A stretch of 64,000 nucleotides of DNA from an uncultured Thermoguttaceae bacterium (GTDB lineage Bacteria; Planctomycetota; Planctomycetia; Pirellulales; Thermoguttaceae). The DNA is taken from NCBI GenBank assembly GCA_938042245.1, contig CALIRO010000050.1, positions 1 to 64,000 of the forward strand. The letters are read 5' to 3'. The notes under the pieces were generated by a model. The model made no database searches. It had not been told where the DNA came from and saw nothing but the letters and a program-made list of their open reading frames with translations. The position numbers were made by a program, and so were the translations under genes. Positions 54,061 through 61,566 of this stretch are shown piece after piece (the stretch's first letter is position 1; each line of letters starts with the position of its first letter).

Positions 54061-56571
54061 ATGCCACGAACTACAATCGACTATGGGATTGATTTAGGGA
54101 CTACGAATAGTGCTATTGCCGTACGGAATGGCGCCCAGGTAGAGGTTCTTCGGACGCTGGCTGGGGAGCAATATATTCCTTCTGCAGTTCGGATTGACCG
54201 GGCGGGCAATATTGTTGTGGGCCAAGATGCCCGACAGCGATATTTTTATGATCCAGACAATACCGCTGTAGAATTCAAGCCTTTGATGGGTACCTCAACG
54301 GAAAAGCACTTTGTCCAGAGTAACCGACGAATGACTCCGGAAGAACTCTCCGCAGAGGTGCTTAAAGAACTCCGGCGGTTAGCTCGGCACCGGCTTGGAG
54401 AAGAGGTTATTGGAGCTGTCATCGGGGTTCCGGCGGATTTTAACATGAACGCCGAGCAAGCCACCTGTCGGGCTGCCACGTTAGCCGGTTTCCGGGAAGT
54501 GCGAATTATTCAGGAGCCCATTGCAGCGGGGATGGCTTATGGGATGCAAAATGCAGATAAAGAGGCTCTTTGGTTAGTGTACGACTTTGGGGGTGGGACC
54601 TTTGACGTTACGGTCATTAGTCTGCAGGAAGGAGTACCTCAGATCACTGCTCACGCCGGCGATAAACACCTTGGTGGAAAAGATATCGATTGGGATCTAG
54701 TGGATCGGATATTTACCCAAGAAATTGTCCAGCAACATCGTTTATCGGATTTTCACCGGGGAAATCCGAGGTGGCGAGCAGTGTTTGCCAAACTGAAACT
54801 GAAGGCCGAAGAAGCTAAAATTGCTCTTTCCACCAGGGAGTCGTACGAAGTATATATCGACCGGCTTTTCGACGATGCGCATGGAAGACCTGTTGAGTTT
54901 CAAATGGTCCTCTCCCGATCTCAACTTGAGGAGATCGCCGAGCCTTATATTCTTAGAACCATCAATTTGTGCAAAAAGCTTTTGGAGGAGCAGCATCTTG
55001 CAGCGGGAGCCATCGAGAAGGTTATCCTAGTCGGGGGGCCGACGTTGATGCCTTATTTACGAGAACGGCTGCGCGATCCCAACCTGGGGTTAGGAATTCC
55101 TCTGGAGTTTACCATAGATCCGATGACGGCGGTGGCTCAGGGAGCGGCCATAGTAGCCTCCCATTTTCCCCTTTCCCCTCCGGCCTCCGAGGAACTCCCT
55201 TCCGGAACAGTAAGGCTCGTTCTGGAGTATAGGCCTATTGGAAACGACCGGGAGTTTTCCGTGGGCGGCCGAGTGGCGGCCCCTCGAGGGGGTTCTTTCG
55301 AAGGCTGGACCATTGAGTTTACCAATACCGCTTCTCGCCAAGGCTGGCGGAGCGGACAGATCGGACTCCAAGAGAATGGCCAATTTTTTACCATTCTCCA
55401 GGCGGAAGATGTAGAAATTAATATCTACCGGATAGAGCTCTGCGACGCCCATGGTAATAGGGTACCTTGTGAACCTGCCGAAATCACCTACCGGATAGAG
55501 CTGCTCGGATTAGGCCACCAGATTCTCACCCATACGATTGGCGTGGCGTTAGCCACGGGAGAAGTGGCTCCTTTTGTCTCCCGAGGAGAATCGATACCGG
55601 CGCGCAAAACTTTGACCTTGAAGACGGTCTGTTCCTTATCAGCGGGAGAAACGGGAAGTGTGCTCCGAGTACCCGTAGTGGAAGGAGAACATCGAAAGGC
55701 CGATCGGAATCGTTTCGTTGGTTCGCTGGAGATCTTTGGACATCAAGTGGAGCGGGACTTGCCGGCTTCCTCTGAACTGGAGGTTACTTTAGAAATAGGC
55801 CAAGACCGTACTATACAAATAACTACTTTTGTTCCCATGCTCCGAAAATGCTTTGAGACCCAACTGCTCTTGAAGGCGGAAGAGCCTACCGCGGAGGATT
55901 TACGGAGACAGCTTGAGAAGGAAAAAACGCGGTTCGCAACCGCTCGCTCGGATGCGACTCGTCTTGAGATCATGCCGGCATTGAAAATTGCCAGGCAAAT
56001 CGAAGAGGAAAACAGAATTCCTGAACTGGAGCGATGCTTGGCAAGTAGTCCCACCGATATCCAGGCATTGTACCGAGCGCGTGACCTCCTAGCCGATCTC
56101 CAAGCTTTACTCGACGAACTGGAGGAGGTCCTGGAACAAGCAAGAATACTGGAGGAGGCTAATGAAATGGTCGCAAAGATTGACCACATTCTTTCTGGAA
56201 AAAGCTCGGCAGCTCTTTCCAGCGAAGAACGTAGAAAATTAACTAGCGCAAAAGAACTCCTGCAAGATGCAATACAACAAAGAGAGCCTTCTTTCCTGAA
56301 AATGAGGATCGAGGAAGCCTGGCGCTGCATTTGGGAAATCCTAGAAAAGGATCCTGGGTTTTGGGTAGCAGTGTTTGAACATCTGGCGAGCATAGATCCG
56401 CAGCAAACCCTAGACTCGCAAGGATACCAGCGCTGGAGGTCGAAAGGGAGGAATGCAATCGCGCAAAATGATTTGGCAACTCTCAAAGAGGCTTGTGGGG
56501 AAATGGTCGCACGTCTTCCGAAGGAAAAAAGGGAGAGCGTGCCAGGTTTCGGTAGTACTGTAACACGGTAA
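54061..56571 (+). CDS. Hsp70-family chaperone-like protein (DnaK paralogue) with C-terminal coiled coil
   Basis: An 836-residue protein. The actin-like ATPase domain is intact: phosphate-1 GIDLGTTNSAIAV (9-21), the EPIAAGMAYG segment, phosphate-2 VYDFGGGTFDVTVI (about 173-186) and adenosine motif VILVGGPTLMPYL (about 322-334). A beta-rich region (about 390-610) takes the place of the substrate-binding domain but is not closely DnaK-like, and the last ~200 residues are coiled coil (ILEEANEMVAKIDHIL). Longer than canonical DnaK (~640) and lacking the EEVD-type tail. Start ATG has AGGAGGCC upstream. With J- and GrpE-like genes just before it, this looks like a dedicated Hsp70 machine rather than the housekeeping one. 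Confidence 0.88.
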   Translation: MPRTTIDYGIDLGTTNSAIAVRNGAQVEVLRTLAGEQYIPSAVRIDRAGNIVVGQDARQRYFYDPDNTAVEFKPLMGTSTEKHFVQSNRRMTPEELSAEVLKELRRLARHRLGEEVIGAVIGVPADFNMNAEQATCRAATLAGFREVRIIQEPIAAGMAYGMQNADKEALWLVYDFGGGTFDVTVISLQEGVPQITAHAGDKHLGGKDIDWDLVDRIFTQEIVQQHRLSDFHRGNPRWRAVFAKLKLKAEEAKIALSTRESYEVYIDRLFDDAHGRPVEFQMVLSRSQLEEIAEPYILRTINLCKKLLEEQHLAAGAIEKVILVGGPTLMPYLRERLRDPNLGLGIPLEFTIDPMTAVAQGAAIVASHFPLSPPASEELPSGTVRLVLEYRPIGNDREFSVGGRVAAPRGGSFEGWTIEFTNTASRQGWRSGQIGLQENGQFFTILQAEDVEINIYRIELCDAHGNRVPCEPAEITYRIELLGLGHQILTHTIGVALATGEVAPFVSRGESIPARKTLTLKTVCSLSAGETGSVLRVPVVEGEHRKADRNRFVGSLEIFGHQVERDLPASSELEVTLEIGQDRTIQITTFVPMLRKCFETQLLLKAEEPTAEDLRRQLEKEKTRFATARSDATRLEIMPALKIARQIEEENRIPELERCLASSPTDIQALYRARDLLADLQALLDELEEVLEQARILEEANEMVAKIDHILSGKSSAALSSEERRKLTSAKELLQDAIQQREPSFLKMRIEEAWRCIWEILEKDPGFWVAVFEHLASIDPQQTLDSQGYQRWRSKGRNAIAQNDLATLKEACGEMVARLPKEKRESVPGFGSTVTR

Positions 56572-56627
56572 GGAGTAATTGAGGGTTAAAACGCATTCTA
56601 CCGTTTTTCTTTTCAGGAGGCCAAACG

Positions 56628-57479
56628 ATGGGCGATCCGAATTCGGGGTTAACGGAACAGTTGGTAGGGGGAAGCGATGCGCATTCGGAACATCGCGAGG
56701 TAAGCCTGCTTTTGACGGAGCTTCGTCTTTCCCGAGCGGCGGAGTTAGCTCGGTCTGGCGCTTATCCAGAGGCCGAATCATTGCTTCGGATGTATCCTCC
56801 CAGTGAGTTGCCGATTGCAGGTTTAGACCTTCTGGCTCGTATCTGCGCTCAGCAAGGCCGTCTGGAAGAAGCCCGAGGATGGTGGGAGGAAGTTTTAAAA
56901 CGGGATCCGGAGAATCGGCCTGCTCGATTAGCATTGGAAAAATTGGGCCAAGTGCAAGCTTCCGATCGTGATGGGCACGCTGGGGGGCGGAGGTGGTGGG
57001 CAGCGCTAAAACATCGGTTTTTCGCGAAACTTCCAGCTCCGCGGCAAACCCACGCTTTGGAGGTGCAGGTTCCCGGCTTACAAGTTCGGACGGAAGGAGA
57101 TAAAAAATTATCAATCACTTTTGAATTCCATCCGTTCGGGGATGCCGGTGCCGGGTTGAATGAGAAGGGGAAAAAGGCGCTGTCGTTGTTAGGTTGGCAA
57201 CTGGAGCCATGGGTAGGAAAGATTTCGATTGAAATCGTCGGGCAACCAGATCATCTGCCCGAAACCCTAGAGGCCTTGCCAGCCGATGTGGCTGCGCTGG
57301 GAATGACGCGTGCCTATGCCGTCTTTAACCACCTGGTGCAAACCACCAAGCTGCAGGCAAGAATGTTTTCTCTCCGAACAGGGGAGGAGTTTTTGACTCT
57401 GCTCCCTAGCCACACTTCCCCAGAAGCATCGCTCCAGTGTCCTCCGATACTACTTCGCGTCTTCTTCCTTTCCAGATAG
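56628..57479 (+). CDS. TPR-like protein with C-terminal OmpA/MotB-like domain
   Basis: A 283-residue protein. Residues ~30-105 hold TPR-type helices (AELARSGAYPEAESLLRMYP, ARICAQQGRLEEARGWWEEV). From ~160 to ~272 the pattern fits an OmpA-like fold: ITFEFHPFGDAGAGLNEKGK, LEPWVGKISIEIVGQPD, then LGMTRAYAVFNHLVQTTKL and RMFSLRTGEE. The Asp of GQPD (about 207) and the Arg of MTRA (about 228) sit where peptidoglycan-binding residues lie in OmpA/MotB. No TM helix or signal peptide is visible, unlike ZorB or MotB, so the location is unclear. AGGAGGCC precedes the ATG, as for the hsp70-like gene 56 bp upstream. Confidence 0.6.
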   Translation: MGDPNSGLTEQLVGGSDAHSEHREVSLLLTELRLSRAAELARSGAYPEAESLLRMYPPSELPIAGLDLLARICAQQGRLEEARGWWEEVLKRDPENRPARLALEKLGQVQASDRDGHAGGRRWWAALKHRFFAKLPAPRQTHALEVQVPGLQVRTEGDKKLSITFEFHPFGDAGAGLNEKGKKALSLLGWQLEPWVGKISIEIVGQPDHLPETLEALPADVAALGMTRAYAVFNHLVQTTKLQARMFSLRTGEEFLTLLPSHTSPEASLQCPPILLRVFFLSR

Positions 57480-57645
57480 ATAGTGCTTTTGTCAATCTCG
57501 GAAACAGAGAACTTCCTCCATTACGGAAAGATGGCAAAACCAATCTTCTGGTTATTGCGCCATGAGTTCTGAAAACAGATGCCTGGTGGTTACACCAACC
57601 TGGCTGTTGAATACATAGAAGTGGTGGAAAGGGGAGATTGGTCGT

Positions 57646-60600
57646 ATGGCTTCTGCAATAACCGGGGAACTTTGGGCCTTGGTGTGGGACCCATTGGAAT
57701 TGATTGTCAACCTTCCTACTGGTGGGAGGTTGCCCTTGCTATGTTGGTGCGAACTGCATGTGCGCCTTACCAACTTTGCCCAGCTAAAAACGTTTTTGGG
57801 GAAATCTGAAATCTCTAGAGAAGAGCTCAAAGAGCAGTACAAACCATCTATAACTGATGTATTAACAAGCAAATTTTCCCAGATGGATTGGACCAGGGCT
57901 ACCTCAGTGCGGTCCCCAGTGGCGGATGAGGTTACAAGCACACTGCAGAAAGAAAACCTGCCGGGAATACAAGTAGAGCGTTTTTTGATCCGAACAATAT
58001 GTACATGGACTGAATACTTGGAACTGCGCGCCCTCCGAGAGGAATTATCCAGAAGAGCGCACCAGGAGAGTCAAGCACCGGAAAAAGTTTTATCCGATAT
58101 GGATCCCCTGCTGCAAGATCTCCTCAGTCCGGAGGAGCAGAAGCAGCTGACTCCTGCCAGAGAGACTTTGAGACGGCTCTGCACTCCAGGACAAGAGATA
58201 ATACTTGCTAACCAGTACCGGCTTGATTCTTCATTGGGGCGAGGGGGAATGGGAGTTGTGTGGAAAGCCTGGGATTTGATCGGAGGGCGTTGGGTAGCCA
58301 TTAAGTTTTTGCCCCCGGCCTTCCAAAATCACCCCGAAGAAATTAAGAGGTTTCGAGAAAGTTTCCAGCACATCCAAAGGCTTCAACATCAATACATTTG
58401 TCCTGTATATGGGTTACATCTGGATGAGCGAGTGGGATATTTTCTTGTCATGAAATATGTGGAAGGAATAACGGCTTGGGAATATCGACAGTGCTGCCTT
58501 CAGAGACGAGGGACTTCTCAGTTTCCGGAAGAAAAAGTATTAGCTATCTTGAAACCTGTAGCAGAGGCCCTAGACTACACACATTCCCAAAGGATAATCC
58601 ATAGGGATATTAAACCTAACAATATTCTGATTGAGGTAGATACAAGCGATCCGGACCGGATTAACAATGTGCAAGTGATCGATTTCGGATTGGCCGCTAC
58701 GATTCGTTCCTCACTCTCCCGAATTCAGAGAGATGAATCACCGGCAGGCACTCCCGCATATATGGCTCCTGAACAATGGGAAGGAGGAAATTGTGTTCCA
58801 CAGACGGACCAATACGCTCTAGCCGTCGTAGCGTATGAATTGCTTTCCGGCCATCTTCCCTTTCCGCAAGAAAACCTGATAATTCTCCAACAGGCCGTTT
58901 TGAACAACGAACCTCCTCTTATCACAGGATATAATAAGGTTAACGAGGTGTTGAGGAAAGGGTTAGCCAAAGAAGCGTCGGCCCGATATATCAACTGTGG
59001 TGAATTGGTGGATGCATTAGAAAAAGCATTCCTGGCGGACAAGCCTCCTGAGAAGCAGGGGGGCCTCATCAGTGTTGGGGATCAGGAAAAAGCGGTATCG
59101 GAGGAACGATTACCCCCTGCAACTCCTCCGAGTACCTATCAAGTAAGTTGTTTGGAAGGGGATTGGATAGACTGGACTTGCCAGCCAGCCATGGCGAGGG
59201 ACCAACAATGGCAGGCAAGAGAACTTCCTGCTGGGTGGAAGTGCCGGTCTTGGGGGGCATTGGCAGGAGTAGTCCCGTTGGGTTCTGGACGTGTTGCTCT
59301 TTCAGTGGTCGACGCACTCCAAAACCAGGCGATTTCTCTTACGGTAGAAATCAAATCATTGACAGACTTTTTTAGCTTCTTAGGATTTCGACAGATAGAA
59401 GGAGGCGTGCTGAGAGAGCCGCAAAACTTAGGAGGGACTGACTTCTGTTGTGTGCCGGGGGGTTTCTTTCCTTTAGGATATCACCCCAATCCGCAACGCA
59501 CGGATTGGCTCCGAACGCTGAGGGCAAGAGGGTTTCCTATCGACGACCAGGTCGCCCGCCAACAGTGGCCAGGCGGAATAGGACATTGCAACAGCTTTCT
59601 CATTAGCCGCTTTAAGGTTACTAATCAGGAATATGCTGAGTTTGTACAAGCTGTGGGAGGACATCGGCCTCCTCATTGGTCGGAGAGCCGTCCTCCTAGA
59701 GGAACAGAACGACATCCAGTAACTAATATTTCCTATGAGGATGCTCAAGCCTATTGCCAGTGGAAAACCCAAAAAGCCCAAGAGGCCAACCTGCCGATTC
59801 TCTATCGGTTGCCTACACATTGGGAGTGGGAAAAGGCAGCCCGTGGGGGATGCAGTAGTCTGGAATCTGCCTTTGAGGAAGCCGCCCAACCGAATGGCCC
59901 CGGTCGGATTTATCCCTGGGGGGATCAATTTCAAGACACGTCCCTGAATTCTCGAACCGGAAGAGGAATCGCACAAATACAGAATGTGAATGTATTGATG
60001 GGATTACCGACACCGTGGAAGGTATGTGAGTTAGTCGGCAATGCATATGAGTGGGTGGATGGAGGGTGTGTGAAATCGGGAGCAGTATATAAATATTTGC
60101 GTGGCGTACCTTGGGATGAACCTGGTGAATTCCGTGGCTTGGTCTTTTACCGAGGTGTGTATGCCGATAGCCAGGTGCGGCAGGAGAACATTGGGTTTCG
60201 ATGTGTAATCAGTCCTCGTCGTTCCGATCCTCCTCAACAGGCTTATGTCCCTTTGGGAAGGTGTATGTTTGTGGACGGAGCCGGCAGACGACAATTGGTC
60301 GGCTATCGCTTTGGAATCGCGCGGTTTGCAGTTACCAATGAAGAATTTCACCAATTTCGACCTGAACATAAGTATCCCCAATGGGAGCGGTGGCGGCCTG
60401 TGGTCAACGTCAGTTGGCAGGAGGCCCAAGAATTCTGCCAATGGAAAACCCAACAAGAGGGACGATGCTATCGCCTCCCCTTGCGCCATGAATGGGAATT
60501 GGCATGTCGAGGTCAAGAAGGCAGAAGTTATCCTTGGGGAGATGAGTATGTGTCCTATTGGTGCAATTCATTGGAATCAGGATGGGGCCAACCTATTGAT

Positions 60601-60813
60601 GTAGATACTCTTCCTCAAGGGGCCTCTCCGGAAGGGGTCTATCATTTATGTGGAAATGTGTTCGAATGGCTCGAAAGTGGAGAAGCCATAGGAGGCGCTT
60701 ACAATGCCTCCTGCCAAAGCTTCGGGGCCCCTCCGTACGAAAATCCCGTCCCTGGGGAGAGAGACGGTAAACCTTTTATCGGATTTCGATGGATCTGCCT
60801 TTTGCCTTCCTAG
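57646..60813 (+). CDS. Ser/Thr protein kinase fused to two formylglycine-enzyme-like domains
   Basis: A 1055-residue protein. Residues 1-~145 look like an SPFH/flotillin-type strand-helix region (LPLLCWCELHVRL), an inference. The Hanks kinase domain (about 190-470) is complete: GRGGMGVV near 196, VAIK Lys near 220, HRDIKPNN near 319, DFGLAA near 345, and GTPAYMAPEQ. After a linker come two SUMF1/FGE-sulfatase folds, about 595-855 (LPTHWEWEKAARGG) and 865-1055 (LPLRHEWELACRGQ, then SYPWGDE). Cysteines needed for formylglycine synthesis are not evident, so these may be C-type-lectin-like binding modules. GGGGAG lies 11 bases before the ATG. It should be cytosolic, with no TM helix seen. Confidence 0.85.
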   Translation: MASAITGELWALVWDPLELIVNLPTGGRLPLLCWCELHVRLTNFAQLKTFLGKSEISREELKEQYKPSITDVLTSKFSQMDWTRATSVRSPVADEVTSTLQKENLPGIQVERFLIRTICTWTEYLELRALREELSRRAHQESQAPEKVLSDMDPLLQDLLSPEEQKQLTPARETLRRLCTPGQEIILANQYRLDSSLGRGGMGVVWKAWDLIGGRWVAIKFLPPAFQNHPEEIKRFRESFQHIQRLQHQYICPVYGLHLDERVGYFLVMKYVEGITAWEYRQCCLQRRGTSQFPEEKVLAILKPVAEALDYTHSQRIIHRDIKPNNILIEVDTSDPDRINNVQVIDFGLAATIRSSLSRIQRDESPAGTPAYMAPEQWEGGNCVPQTDQYALAVVAYELLSGHLPFPQENLIILQQAVLNNEPPLITGYNKVNEVLRKGLAKEASARYINCGELVDALEKAFLADKPPEKQGGLISVGDQEKAVSEERLPPATPPSTYQVSCLEGDWIDWTCQPAMARDQQWQARELPAGWKCRSWGALAGVVPLGSGRVALSVVDALQNQAISLTVEIKSLTDFFSFLGFRQIEGGVLREPQNLGGTDFCCVPGGFFPLGYHPNPQRTDWLRTLRARGFPIDDQVARQQWPGGIGHCNSFLISRFKVTNQEYAEFVQAVGGHRPPHWSESRPPRGTERHPVTNISYEDAQAYCQWKTQKAQEANLPILYRLPTHWEWEKAARGGCSSLESAFEEAAQPNGPGRIYPWGDQFQDTSLNSRTGRGIAQIQNVNVLMGLPTPWKVCELVGNAYEWVDGGCVKSGAVYKYLRGVPWDEPGEFRGLVFYRGVYADSQVRQENIGFRCVISPRRSDPPQQAYVPLGRCMFVDGAGRRQLVGYRFGIARFAVTNEEFHQFRPEHKYPQWERWRPVVNVSWQEAQEFCQWKTQQEGRCYRLPLRHEWELACRGQEGRSYPWGDEYVSYWCNSLESGWGQPIDVDTLPQGASPEGVYHLCGNVFEWLESGEAIGGAYNASCQSFGAPPYENPVPGERDGKPFIGFRWICLLPS

Positions 60814-61566
60814 AGGGAAGGAGGTAGGAAGACTAATTGATCGCATTTCCCGTAGTTGGCCCAAAGCCGCCACCCCTCTCTACAGGGCGCGCAAGCCACC
60901 AATCTGGACGAGGTACTCATACGGACAAGCCCATTTTTTTCTGTGTCGGTTCGATGGGTTCTGTTAAGGAAAATAGAACGATGTTCGCCTCCTTCTGGAG
61001 CTTTGATTTTGAGTTTAATTTTCGTAAGCAGATTTCCAATCGGTGTTGGTTTTTCCCCGGATCTCTGGCGATGGTCAGATGGGGGACTCCAGTAAAATAT
61101 CCTGTAGCCTCCCCTACTTGCCGATAAAGTACTTCAAGCAATCCATTTAGAATAAGGTGCTAACTTCTTGCAATACTGATGGGTATCAGGGTGTAAGTAC
61201 TTGGTGCCTTTTAGGTTCAGATTATGCCCCAAGCGTTTTGTAGGCGAAAGTGTTTACGTTGAGGAAAGTATTTTCCTCTTTTGTACATGATTGATGAACT
61301 AATTAAGTTCGCCTTTTACCGGTTTGTATCACTTCTTTTGGGTCTGATATTTTCATAGAACCCATCTTTGTCCATATCGTTTTCCAAGTCCAATGTTTAC
61401 AACCGGATAGGAGGTTGGTTCTGGGGCTCGGCTTCAAAATTGACAAAGGTCGAGCTACCCCAGAAAGGGTAAAAATACAGTACCTGCTGTGAGTAGGGGT
61501 TTGCCGGTAATGCATAAAACTGATAAGGAATCCCTTAGCCCGAATTGACGTGGTAAGGAACTATCT
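60814..61566. other. 750-bp gap between the kinase and channel genes
   Basis: No convincing gene in six frames. The last part holds an intrinsic terminator at 61261-61282 and ~280 bp of leader before the channel gene. A minus-strand 74-codon frame (60917-61141) has no ribosome site and no family likeness. Confidence 0.55.
61261..61282 (+). terminator. Intrinsic terminator upstream of the channel gene
   Basis: GAGGAAA (61261-61267) pairs perfectly with TTTCCTC (61272-61278) around the loop GTAT and is followed by four T. It would end the kinase-containing transcript, or act as an attenuator in the leader of the 61567 gene. Confidence 0.65.

Noticed and set aside
57646-60813. True formylglycine-generating enzyme activity
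   Set aside because: The fold signature is present twice, but the paired active-site cysteines were not evident, so catalysis is not claimed.
60837-61141. Short frames on both strands in the kinase-channel gap
   Set aside because: No ribosome sites and no family likeness. The region also contains a terminator.
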